A DNA stretch of 51,606 nucleotides from an uncultured Eubacterium sp. (GTDB taxonomy: Bacteria; Bacillota; Clostridia; Lachnospirales; Lachnospiraceae), in the NCBI GenBank assembly GCA_934320655.1, contig CAKRFN010000017.1:1-51606 (forward strand), in the 5' to 3' direction. Shown in pieces: positions 8,706 through 17,923 of this stretch. The notes beneath the pieces are model-generated. The model ran no database searches, was not told where the DNA came from, and was given only the letters and a program-made list of their open reading frames with translations. Both the position numbers and the translations under genes were made by a program. Position 1 is the stretch's first letter. The number at the start of each line of letters is the position of its first letter.

Positions 8706-9627
8706 TTTTTCCCTGTCCTTTCGTTATTAAATCAATAAACATTCTGCATACCTTTGATATATAATGCCCGGAATCGTATGCGATATAGATCTTTCTTCCG
8801 GATATTTCCTCGGGCAGCGAGTATAGACACACGTGGTCACCCAGATTTCTGCCCATCAGTGCCTCCTCGGATGCCACTACCATACCAAGTCCCTTCTGTG
8901 CCAGTGCCACACCGGTTGACACCTGACTCACACAGATCGAAGAATGCATCTGCATCCCTTTTTCCGCGAAAAAGTCATCCATCTTGCGCTGCAACGGAAA
9001 TGTCGCAGGCAGCCGGATGATTCCATGTGCCTCAAAGACACGGTAATCCTCGATCGGTTTTTCTTCGCCGAGCTGCACCTGGTAGTCCTTCAGGCGCTCA
9101 TTTACCTCAAAATTCTTCGGTACGCACATATACAGGCGCTCCTGCCGGATCGGGAGTAATGTAAAATTGTCCGGTATATTTTTCTCATCGGTACATACAA
9201 AGCATTCGACCTCGCCGTTCACCGCATTCTGGATCAGCTCCTCCATTGGCTCGATATGCATATCGATCTGGCACTCCGGATAGTGCGTGAGCAATTCCGG
9301 GATCGCATCTGCGACCAGTGATTCGATATAAACCGCCGATCCGCCGACCGATAATACTTTGCGCTTCATCATGCCCGCGTCAGAGATCTCCTTTTGCATC
9401 TGTATCGTGAGTTCTCTCTGCTTGTGCAGATACTCCGCGTAGATGCTGCCCTCCTCCGTAAAACAGACCGGCTTGCTCTTGCGGTCAATCAACGTGAAGC
9501 CCAGCTTTTTCTCTAAATTCGTAAGTGCGAGGCTCAACGCCGGCTGTGAGATCCCTAACTGCTTTGCAGCCATTGTCAGACTGCCCCACTTTACAATTTC
9601 CAACATATATTGTTCTGATAATTCCAA
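8683..9627 (-). CDS. LysR-type transcriptional regulator
   Basis: Protein of 314 residues with an N-terminal winged helix-turn-helix (LTMAAKQLGISQPALSLALT, residues about 17-36) and a C-terminal two-lobed effector domain. The start is TTG at 9625-9627, preceded by AGAGGTGAG; the first ATG, seven codons later, has no ribosome site. It leads a two-gene operon with the DASS transporter. LysR proteins often regulate neighbouring transport or catabolic genes in response to the substrate, so an organic-anion sensor is a reasonable guess. Confidence 0.9.
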   Translation of the reverse strand: MELSEQYMLEIVKWGSLTMAAKQLGISQPALSLALTNLEKKLGFTLIDRKSKPVCFTEEGSIYAEYLHKQRELTIQMQKEISDAGMMKRKVLSVGGSAVYIESLVADAIPELLTHYPECQIDMHIEPMEELIQNAVNGEVECFVCTDEKNIPDNFTLLPIRQERLYMCVPKNFEVNERLKDYQVQLGEEKPIEDYRVFEAHGIIRLPATFPLQRKMDDFFAEKGMQMHSSICVSQVSTGVALAQKGLGMVVASEEALMGRNLGDHVCLYSLPEEISGRKIYIAYDSGHYISKVCRMFIDLITKGQGKNENIKKD

Positions 9628-9695
9628 CTGTGTGTTCTCACCTCTCCCTGTCTATTTAGTTTATTTATATTTACTTATGCATTCATTTGTTTTTT

Positions 9696-9723
9696 ATTAT
9701 ACATAATTTTATCAAAATGTCAA
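9696..9723 (-). promoter_or_regulatory. Sigma-A promoter of the LysR-DASS operon
   Basis: -35 TTGACA (9718-9723), 16-base spacer, -10 TATAAT (9696-9701) on the minus strand. A 15-base palindrome, CTACGGA-A-TCCGTAG, sits upstream at 9781-9795 and is a possible regulator site. Confidence 0.8.
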
Positions 9724-9812
9724 CTGTCACTATTCGCCAAATTATGCCGATTCCACCATTTTATTTTTGTCTGATGTCACCTACGGAATCCGTAGTTTGG
9801 TGTTTCTGCAAT

Positions 9813-9847
9813 AAAAAATGCAGACACCTTTCGGTATCTGCATTTTT
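9813..9847 (-). terminator. Intrinsic terminator of rpoBC
   Basis: On the minus strand an 11-bp stem (AAAAATGCAGA/TCTGCATTTTT) extended by CC/GG closes a GAAA loop and ends in a T-run, about 20 bases after the rpoC stop. It ends the rpoBC transcript and separates it from the LysR operon. Confidence 0.9.
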
Positions 9848-9866
9848 CATTGTTTATGAGATTAAA

Positions 9867-12800
9867 TTACTCTTCGTCGAAGTCATCCTCGATGATATCT
9901 TCTGCCAGATCCTCGGCTGCTTCGTCTGTATCCTCTACATCGTCGAAGCTGTCTACGAAAGCTGCATCCGACAGATCCTGCGGATCTTCATCCTCAAAAT
10001 CAGCCGCACTCAGCACTTCTTCTGCCATGAGCAGATCATTCATACGCTCATCGGAATCCAGCCTGATATTGCGGTAACGCTTCATACCGGTTCCTGCCGG
10101 GATCGGCTTACCGATAATTACGTTCTCCTTCATACCGATCAGGGAGTCAACTTTACCCTTGATCGCTGCCTCTGTCAGAACCTTGGTGGTCTCCTGGAAG
10201 GAAGCCGCTGACAGGAAGGAATTCGTTGCCAGAGATGCCTTGGTGATACCGAGCAGTACCTGTGTACCCTCTGCCGGTGTCTTGCCTTCGCTCTCAAGCA
10301 TTTCGTTTTTATCCTCAAAGTCTAAGGTATCTACCATTGTTCCGGGCAGGAAATCGGAATCTCCGTGCTCCTCCACGCGGATCTTCTGCAACATCTGGTG
10401 TACAATGACCTCGATATGCTTATCATTGATCTCTACACCTTGCAGACGGTATACACGCTGTACTTCACGCAGCATGTAATCCTGAACGGCACGCACGCCC
10501 TTGATCTTCAAAATATCATGAGGATTTACAGAACCCTCGGTCAGCTCATCGCCTGCCTCAAGCACTGCGCCATCCATGATCTTGATGTGTGATCCGTAAG
10601 GAATCAGATAGCTCTTTGTCTCTCCGCTCTCCGGATTGGTGACAATAATCTCGCGCTTCTTTTTTGTATCCTTAATCGTGGCTACGCCGCCAAACTCTGT
10701 GATAATGGCAAGTCCTTTCGGCTTTCTTGCCTCAAAAATCTCCTCGACACGGGGAAGACCCTGTGTGATATCGTTACCTGCCACACCACCGGTATGGAAG
10801 GTTCTCATCGTCAACTGTGTACCGGGCTCACCGATAGACTGTGCCGCGATAATACCGATCGCCTCGCCGACCTGTACTGCCTGACCGGTTGCCATGTTGG
10901 AACCGTAACATTTTGCACAGACACCCATGTGTGAACGACAGGTGAGGATGGTACGGATCTTTACTCTGGTCAGAGGCTCTCCGGTCTCGTCTACACCCTT
11001 TGCGATCACTGCTTCCGCACGCTTGGGTGTGATCATGTGGTTTGCCTTTACAATGACATTTCCGTCCTTGTCAACGATCGTCTCAGCAGCAAATCTGCCT
11101 GTGATACGATCCTGCAGGCTCTCGATCTCCTCTTTTCCGTCCATGAATGCCTTGACATACATGCCGGGGATCTCTCTGCCTGTTCCCTCACAGCAGTCAG
11201 ACTCGCGGACGATCATGTGCTGTGATACATCTACCAGACGTCTGGTCAGGTATCCGGAATCGGCGGTACGCAGCGCGGTATCGGAAAGTCCCTTACGTGC
11301 TCCATGCGCAGACATGAAGTACTCCAGTACGTCCAGACCTTCACGGAAATTGGACTTGATCGGCAGCTCGATCGTACGACCGGTTGTATCTGCCATCAAA
11401 CCACGCATACCTGCTAACTGCTTGATCTGCTTGTCGGAACCACGCGCTCCGGAATCAGCCATCATGAAGATGTTGTTGTATTTATCCAGTCCTGATAACA
11501 GAGCTGCGGTCAGCTCGTCATCGGTATCCTTCCATGTCTCTACGACTTCTTTGTAACGCTCTTCCTCGGTGATCATACCACGCTTATACTGCTTGGTGAT
11601 ACGGTCTACCGTATCCTGTGCATGCTGGATCATCTCCGGTTTCTGCGGCGGCACGGTCATATCTGAAATCGATACGGTCATGGCTGCACGGGTAGAATAT
11701 TTGTAACCCATTGCCTTGATGTCATCAAGCACCTCTGCGGTTCTGGTCGCACCGTGGATATTGATAACCTTCTCAAGGATCTTCTTTAAGTGCTTTTTAC
11801 CTACATGGAAGTCTACCTCCAGCAGCAGGTAATCTTCGGGCTTTTCACGCTTTACAAAGCCAAGATCCTGAGGAATGATCTCGTTGAAGATCAGTCGTCC
11901 AAGTGTCGTTGTGATCGTTCCGGAAACAGCCTCTCCATCCGGTGTCACAGTCTCCTGATGCACGCGGATCGACTGATGCAGGCTGATCACGCCATTCTCA
12001 TATGCCAGCAGCGCCTGATTGGTACTGCTGAAAAAGCGTCCTAAAATATCCTCCGGTGTGCAGATGACCTCACGCTCAGACTCATCATGTGTCTGGTAGT
12101 GGATCATGTCATCAACACGGATCTCTCCTGCATCCAATGCAGCCTTTAACTGATCCTTGGAATCATATACCTTGTCACTGACAGTAGTTACGCCATCCTT
12201 TGTGAAATCGGGTACTTTATCCATCGTCAGATAGTAAATACCAAGTACCATATCCTGTGAAGGCACTGCTACAGGACCTCCGTCGGAAGGCTTTAACAGG
12301 TTGTTCGGTGAGAGCAGCATAAAGCGGCACTCTGCCTGTGCTTCCTGTGAAAGCGGAAGATGGACAGCCATCTGGTCTCCGTCGAAATCGGCGTTGAACG
12401 CGGTACATACGAGCGGATGCAGCTTGATCGCTTTACCTTCGACAAGAATCGGCTCGAATGCCTGAATACCAAGTCTGTGCAGTGTAGGAGCACGGTTTAA
12501 CATAACCGGATGCTCTTTGATGACATCCTCTAAGACATCCCACACCTCGGTCTGTAAACGCTCTACCATCTTCTTTGCACTCTTGATGTTGTGAGCCGTA
12601 CCGTTTGATACGAGCTCCTTCATAACAAAAGGCTTGAACAGCTCGATCGCCATCTCTTTCGGCAGACCGCACTGATAAATCTTTAACTTCGGCTCTACAA
12701 CGATAACGGAACGTCCGGAATAGTCTACACGCTTTCCTAACAAGTTCTGACGGAAACGTCCGGATTTACCCTTTAACATGTCAGACAGAGACTTGAGCGC

Positions 12801-13757
12801 ACGGTTTCCGGGTCCGGTTACCGGGCGGCCTCTGCGTCCGTTATCGATCAATGCGTCTACTGCCTCCTGCAGCATACGTTTCTCGTTGCGCACGATGATG
12901 TCAGGTGCATTCAGCTCTAACAGTCTGCGCAGACGGTTGTTTCTATTGATAATACGGCGATACAGATCATTCAGATCGGAGGTCGCAAATCTTCCTCCGT
13001 CGAGCTGTACCATCGGTCGCAGATCCGGCGGGATGACAGGAATAACTGTCATGATCATCCACTCAGGCTTATTACCCGACTCGCGGAACGCTTCTACGAC
13101 TTCCAGACGCTTGATGATACGTGCCTTTTTCTGACCTGTCGCATCGACGAGCGCTGCCTTTAACTCTGCGGAATCTTTCTCCAGATCGATTCCCCGCAGA
13201 AGCTCTAAGATCGCTTCCGCACCCATTCCGACACGGAAGGTTCTGCCGTATTTCTCTACTGCCGACTGATAATCGGCATCTGACAATACCTGCTTCATGG
13301 ACAGATCCGTCTTTCCGGGATCTAACACAATATAAGAAGCGAAGTATAATACTTTCTCTAATGTACGCGGTGATAAATCAAGGATCAGACCCATACGTGA
13401 CGGGATTCCCTTGAAATACCAGATGTGGGAAACAGGAGCAGCCAGCTCGATGTGTCCCATGCGCTCTCTGCGGACATTCGCTTTGGTGATCTCTACGCCG
13501 CATCGGTCGCAGACAACACCCTTATAGCGGATCTTTTTGTACTTTCCGCAGTGGCACTCCCAGTCCTTGCTGGGTCCGAAGATCTTCTCACAGAACAGAC
13601 CGTCCTTTTCCGGCTTTAACGTTCTGTAGTTGATAGTCTCGGGCTTTTTTACCTCGCCGCGGGACCACTCTCTGATCTTCTCAGGTGAGGCCAGACCAAT
13701 CTGAATTGCATCAAATGAAATTGGCTGGTATGTTTCTTTATTTGCTGTCTCAGGCAT
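9867..13757 (-). CDS. rpoC: RNA polymerase beta' subunit
   Basis: Catalytic subunit of RNA polymerase, 1296 residues. The N-terminal zinc-binding cysteines are at 68, 70, 83 and 86 (CHC...CDRC). The active-site magnesium motif is NADFDGD, around residue 460. A second zinc cluster is CRSHMGVCAKC. The C-terminus is strongly acidic. ATG has GGGAG 7 bases upstream and the gene follows rpoB by 14 bases. In many Firmicutes rpsL follows rpoC closely; here about 7 kb of envelope and transport genes intervene. Confidence 0.98.
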   Translation of the reverse strand: MPETANKETYQPISFDAIQIGLASPEKIREWSRGEVKKPETINYRTLKPEKDGLFCEKIFGPSKDWECHCGKYKKIRYKGVVCDRCGVEITKANVRRERMGHIELAAPVSHIWYFKGIPSRMGLILDLSPRTLEKVLYFASYIVLDPGKTDLSMKQVLSDADYQSAVEKYGRTFRVGMGAEAILELLRGIDLEKDSAELKAALVDATGQKKARIIKRLEVVEAFRESGNKPEWMIMTVIPVIPPDLRPMVQLDGGRFATSDLNDLYRRIINRNNRLRRLLELNAPDIIVRNEKRMLQEAVDALIDNGRRGRPVTGPGNRALKSLSDMLKGKSGRFRQNLLGKRVDYSGRSVIVVEPKLKIYQCGLPKEMAIELFKPFVMKELVSNGTAHNIKSAKKMVERLQTEVWDVLEDVIKEHPVMLNRAPTLHRLGIQAFEPILVEGKAIKLHPLVCTAFNADFDGDQMAVHLPLSQEAQAECRFMLLSPNNLLKPSDGGPVAVPSQDMVLGIYYLTMDKVPDFTKDGVTTVSDKVYDSKDQLKAALDAGEIRVDDMIHYQTHDESEREVICTPEDILGRFFSSTNQALLAYENGVISLHQSIRVHQETVTPDGEAVSGTITTTLGRLIFNEIIPQDLGFVKREKPEDYLLLEVDFHVGKKHLKKILEKVINIHGATRTAEVLDDIKAMGYKYSTRAAMTVSISDMTVPPQKPEMIQHAQDTVDRITKQYKRGMITEEERYKEVVETWKDTDDELTAALLSGLDKYNNIFMMADSGARGSDKQIKQLAGMRGLMADTTGRTIELPIKSNFREGLDVLEYFMSAHGARKGLSDTALRTADSGYLTRRLVDVSQHMIVRESDCCEGTGREIPGMYVKAFMDGKEEIESLQDRITGRFAAETIVDKDGNVIVKANHMITPKRAEAVIAKGVDETGEPLTRVKIRTILTCRSHMGVCAKCYGSNMATGQAVQVGEAIGIIAAQSIGEPGTQLTMRTFHTGGVAGNDITQGLPRVEEIFEARKPKGLAIITEFGGVATIKDTKKKREIIVTNPESGETKSYLIPYGSHIKIMDGAVLEAGDELTEGSVNPHDILKIKGVRAVQDYMLREVQRVYRLQGVEINDKHIEVIVHQMLQKIRVEEHGDSDFLPGTMVDTLDFEDKNEMLESEGKTPAEGTQVLLGITKASLATNSFLSAASFQETTKVLTEAAIKGKVDSLIGMKENVIIGKPIPAGTGMKRYRNIRLDSDERMNDLLMAEEVLSAADFEDEDPQDLSDAAFVDSFDDVEDTDEAAEDLAEDIIEDDFDEE

Positions 13758-13771
13758 GTTGGCACTCCCTT

Positions 13772-16700
13772 CTAATCTTCGTTATCCAAAAGAGCATCGT
13801 CATCAAAATCCTCTGCTCCAAAATCGTCATCCATATCGTCGGTGTCGTCGGCTTCCTCGCCCTCGTCAACAGCCACGAGCTCCTCACTGTCCGAATCGAA
13901 TTCTACCTTGGAGAATCCGCGTTTTGCAAAGCTCTCGCTGTCCTCAAACGCAAAATCCTTGTCTCCGGCAATAATCGCATTCAAATCTGTGTTGCCATAC
14001 TCACTGATCTCCATCAGCTCTACTTCCTGACGGTTCTCATCCAGCACCTTGACATCCAGACCCAGTGACTGCAGCTCCTTGAGCAATACCTTGAAGGACT
14101 CGGGGATACCCGGTTCAGGGATATTGTCACCCTTGATGATCGCCTCATACGTCTTGACACGGCCGACAACATCATCGGACTTCACGGTCAGGATCTCCTG
14201 CAAGGTATAGGATGCACCGTATGCCTCCAGTGCCCATACCTCCATCTCTCCGAAACGCTGTCCACCGAACTGCGCTTTACCACCGAGCGGCTGCTGGGTA
14301 ACCAGAGAGTAAGGACCGGTAGAACGTGCATGGATCTTGTCGTCTACCAGATGATGCAGTTTCAGGTAATGCATGTGACCGATCGTAACCGGTGAATCAA
14401 ACGGCTCTCCGGTACGTCCGTCTCTCAACTGTACCTTTCCATCCCTTGAAATCGGTACACCCTTCCACAGATCTCTATGCGCTCTGTGATCGGATAAGTA
14501 TTCCATGACATCCTCTCTCAGGGTGTCTTTGTATTTCTCATAGAAGTTCTCTGTTTTTCCTTCTTCGCCTGCTTCCTCTGCGTCAAACGGCATGTTGACA
14601 TAGTCATTTGCAAGCTCCAGTGTATCCTGAATATCAATCTCTCGCGCGCCGTCAAATACCGGTGTCTCGATATTGAATCCGAGTGCCTTTGCAGCCAGAC
14701 TCAGATGGATCTCCAACACCTGTCCGATATTCATACGGGACGGCACACCTAACGGGTTCAACACGATATCCAGAGGACGACCATTCGGCAGGAACGGCAT
14801 ATCCTCTACGGGAAGCACTCTGGAAACGACACCCTTGTTACCATGTCGGCCTGCCATCTTATCGCCGACAGAAATCTTTCTCTTCTGTGCGATGTAGATG
14901 CGGACTGCCTGATTGACACCAGGTGATAACTCATCTCCGTTTTCTCTTGTAAATACCTTTGCAGCGACAACGATACCGTACTCGCCGTGCGGCACCTTCA
15001 GGGACGTATCACGCACCTCACGTGCCTTCTCACCGAAAATCGCACGCAACAGGCGCTCCTCTGCGGTCAGCTCGGTCTCGCCCTTCGGCGTTACCTTTCC
15101 GACCAGAATATCACCGGCGCGTACTTCTGCACCGACACGGATGATTCCGCGCTCATCCAGATCCTTGAGTGCATCCTCACCGACACCCGGTACATCACGG
15201 GTGATCTCCTCGGGTCCGAGCTTTGTATCACGTGCCTCTGCCTCGTACTCCTCGATATGGACAGATGTATAGACATCATCCTGTACAAGCCGCTCACTCA
15301 GCAGAACGGCATCCTCGTAGTTGTAGCCTTCCCATGTCATGAATCCGATCAGCGGATTCTTTCCTAATGCTAATTCTCCCTGTGAAGTAGAAGGACCGTC
15401 TGCAATTACCTCACCAGCCTCTACATGATCGCCCTTAAATACGATCGGTCTCTGGTTGTAGCAGTTGCTCTGGTTACTTCTGGAGAACTTTGTCAGTTTA
15501 TAATTAGATGTTGTACCGTCATCATTCTTGATCCAGATCTCATCAGACTGGGACTTCTCGACGATACCTGCTTTCTTTGCAACAACGCAGACACCGGAAT
15601 CCACGGCAGCCTTGGGCTCCATACCGGTACCGACTACAGGCGCCTCTGTCGTCAGAAGCGGCACTGCCTGACGCTGCATGTTTGATCCCATCAGCGCACG
15701 GTTCGCATCGTCGTTCTGCAGGAACGGGATCAGGGCTGTAGCGACTGAGAACACCATCTTCGGAGAGACATCCATGTAATCAAACATCGTCTTGTCATAC
15801 TCCTGTGTCTCATCGAGGTAACGGCCGGATACGGAATTACGCACAAAGTGTCCCTCTTCATCCAGCTTCTCGTTCGCCTGTGCTACATGGTAGTTATCCT
15901 CCTCGTCCGCGGTCATGTAAATAACCTCGTCTGTGACGCGGGGATTTCTCGGATCGGTTTTATCAATCTTGCGGTACGGTGCCTCTACGAAACCGTACTC
16001 GTTAATACGCGCATAGCATGCCAGTGAGTTGATCAGACCGATGTTCGGACCCTCGGGGGTCTCAATCGGGCACATACGTCCATAGTGTGAGTAGTGGACA
16101 TCTCGCACCTCGAATCCGGCACGGTCTCTGCTCAGACCGCCAGGTCCCAATGCAGATAAACGTCTCTTGTGTGTCAGCTCACCTAACGGGTTGTTCTGAT
16201 CCATGAACTGTGACAGCTGTGAAGATCCGAAGAACTCCTTGACTGCTGCCGTCACAGGCTTGATATTGATCAGGCTCTGCGGGGAAATACCCTCCAGATC
16301 CTGTGTGGTCATACGCTCACGTACCACACGCTCCAGTCTGGACAGACCGATGCGGTACTGGTTCTGCAGCAGCTCACCAACCGCACGGATACGACGGTTT
16401 CCTAAATGGTCGATATCGTCGTCATTGCCGATGCCCCACTCCAGATGCATGTTATAGTTAATAGAAGCAAAAATATCATCCTTTGTAATGTGCTTGGGAA
16501 TCAGGTCATGCACACTCTTGCGGATCGCTTCTTTAATATCCTCTAAAGCAGTATTCTCCTCTAAGATCTGCTTCAATGCCGGATAGTAAACCAGCTCCGT
16601 AATACCCAGCTCCTTCTGTGCAGCTTTGTCGGCAAGCTCGGGTACCCATGCGCCAAGATCTACCATCATGGATGACAGCACCTTGACATTGCGCTCCTCG

Positions 16701-17701
16701 GTCTGGATCATGACATAGCGGACAGCGGCATTCTGGATCTCCTCTGCCTTTTCCCTTGTCAGCTGGGTGCCTGCCTCTGCCAGCACTTCACCGGTTGTGG
16801 GATCAAGGACATCCTCTGCCAGCACCTGACCGCGCAGACGGTTGCGGAACGCCAGTTTCTTGTTGAACTTGTAACGTCCTACCTTTGCCAGATCGTATCT
16901 TCTCGGGTCAAAGAACATCGCAGAAATCAGACTTTCTGCGCTCTCTACCGTCAAAGGCTCGCCGGGACGGATCTTTTTATACAGCTCTAACAGACCGGAC
17001 TCATAGTTGTTGGAAACGTCCTTTCCAAAGCTAGCCACGATCTTCGGCTCTTCTCCAAAGTAATCAATAATCTCCTGATTACTGCCGATTCCGAGTGCAC
17101 GGATGAGCACCGTGATCGGAACCTTTCTGGTTCTATCTACACGAACATAAAATACGTCATTGGAGTCTGTCTCGTACTCTAACCATGCACCACGGTTAGG
17201 GATAACGGTACAGGAGTAAAGGGTCTTTCCGACCTTATCGCGGGTAATTCCGTAATAGATACCCGGTGAACGAACGAGCTGGCTGACGATAACACGCTCA
17301 GCACCATTGATCACAAACGTGCCGGTCTCTGTCATCAGCGGCAGATCACCCATGAAAATCTCATGCTCGTTGATCTCCTCTGTCTCCTTGTTATACAGAC
17401 GGACTTTCACCTTCAAAGGTGCCGCATAAGTCGCATCACGCTCCTTACACTCCGGAATTGTATATTTCACATCATCTGCACATAATGTAAAGTCAACAAA
17501 TTCCAGACTCAGGTGTCCACTGTAGTCCGTAATGGGAGAGATATCTGCAAACACTTCTTTTAAACCTTCGTCCAGAAACCACTGATAGGAGTCCTTCTGT
17601 ACCTCAATCAAATTGGGCATTTCCAGAACTTCTTTTTGTCTTGAGTAGCTCATACGCAGGCTCTTACCAGCTTGTACCGGACGTATTCTGTTTTTCTCCA
17701 T
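13772..17701 (-). CDS. rpoB: RNA polymerase beta subunit
   Basis: Second catalytic subunit of RNA polymerase, 1309 residues, with an acidic C-terminal tail rich in D and E. The rifampicin region reads SQLSQFMDQNNPLGELTHKR followed by RLSALGPGGL and looks wild type (no resistance change at the usual D, H or S). GGKAQFGGQRFGEMEVWALE near the C-terminus is diagnostic. ATG at 17699-17701 has GAGAGGTG about 9 bases upstream. It is transcribed from its own promoter (17791-17819), not from rplJL, which lies 10 kb upstream. Confidence 0.98.
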   Translation of the reverse strand: MEKNRIRPVQAGKSLRMSYSRQKEVLEMPNLIEVQKDSYQWFLDEGLKEVFADISPITDYSGHLSLEFVDFTLCADDVKYTIPECKERDATYAAPLKVKVRLYNKETEEINEHEIFMGDLPLMTETGTFVINGAERVIVSQLVRSPGIYYGITRDKVGKTLYSCTVIPNRGAWLEYETDSNDVFYVRVDRTRKVPITVLIRALGIGSNQEIIDYFGEEPKIVASFGKDVSNNYESGLLELYKKIRPGEPLTVESAESLISAMFFDPRRYDLAKVGRYKFNKKLAFRNRLRGQVLAEDVLDPTTGEVLAEAGTQLTREKAEEIQNAAVRYVMIQTEERNVKVLSSMMVDLGAWVPELADKAAQKELGITELVYYPALKQILEENTALEDIKEAIRKSVHDLIPKHITKDDIFASINYNMHLEWGIGNDDDIDHLGNRRIRAVGELLQNQYRIGLSRLERVVRERMTTQDLEGISPQSLINIKPVTAAVKEFFGSSQLSQFMDQNNPLGELTHKRRLSALGPGGLSRDRAGFEVRDVHYSHYGRMCPIETPEGPNIGLINSLACYARINEYGFVEAPYRKIDKTDPRNPRVTDEVIYMTADEEDNYHVAQANEKLDEEGHFVRNSVSGRYLDETQEYDKTMFDYMDVSPKMVFSVATALIPFLQNDDANRALMGSNMQRQAVPLLTTEAPVVGTGMEPKAAVDSGVCVVAKKAGIVEKSQSDEIWIKNDDGTTSNYKLTKFSRSNQSNCYNQRPIVFKGDHVEAGEVIADGPSTSQGELALGKNPLIGFMTWEGYNYEDAVLLSERLVQDDVYTSVHIEEYEAEARDTKLGPEEITRDVPGVGEDALKDLDERGIIRVGAEVRAGDILVGKVTPKGETELTAEERLLRAIFGEKAREVRDTSLKVPHGEYGIVVAAKVFTRENGDELSPGVNQAVRIYIAQKRKISVGDKMAGRHGNKGVVSRVLPVEDMPFLPNGRPLDIVLNPLGVPSRMNIGQVLEIHLSLAAKALGFNIETPVFDGAREIDIQDTLELANDYVNMPFDAEEAGEEGKTENFYEKYKDTLREDVMEYLSDHRAHRDLWKGVPISRDGKVQLRDGRTGEPFDSPVTIGHMHYLKLHHLVDDKIHARSTGPYSLVTQQPLGGKAQFGGQRFGEMEVWALEAYGASYTLQEILTVKSDDVVGRVKTYEAIIKGDNIPEPGIPESFKVLLKELQSLGLDVKVLDENRQEVELMEISEYGNTDLNAIIAGDKDFAFEDSESFAKRGFSKVEFDSDSEELVAVDEGEEADDTDDMDDDFGAEDFDDDALLDNED

Positions 17702-17790
17702 TGACGTTTCACCTCTCGTTTTTATTATTTGGACTTCTTCCGCCCAAAAGAGCGCAGAATTAGCCTATTTACCACAATAAAGCATCATAC

Positions 17791-17819
17791 ATGATACCAC
17801 AAGTCAGAGGGCTCGTCAA
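17791..17819 (-). promoter_or_regulatory. Sigma-A promoter of rpoBC
   Basis: -35 TTGACG (17814-17819), 17-base spacer, -10 TATCAT (17791-17796) on the minus strand, giving a leader of roughly 85 bases before rpoB. Confidence 0.75.
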
Positions 17820-17880
17820 GAATTATTTTTAGCGTCTTTGCAAATAGTGCAGACTGAACTGTTACATTATATACATAATC

Positions 17881-17912
17881 AAAAATCCCCGTGCCGTATA
17901 CCGGCACAGGGA
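17881..17912 (-). terminator. Intrinsic terminator of the teichoic-acid-like cluster
   Basis: On the minus strand CCCTGTGCCG/CGGCACGGGG closes a GTATA loop and is followed by ATTTTTG. It lies just after the stop of the metallo-hydrolase gene and insulates rpoBC from the cluster. Confidence 0.85.
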
Positions 17913-17923
17913 TCTGTGTTTTG

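Noticed and set aside
9781..9795. Palindrome CTACGGA-A-TCCGTAG as a LysR operator
   Set aside because: It lies about 60 bases upstream of the -35 and lacks the usual T-N11-A centre spacing; noted only as a possible site.
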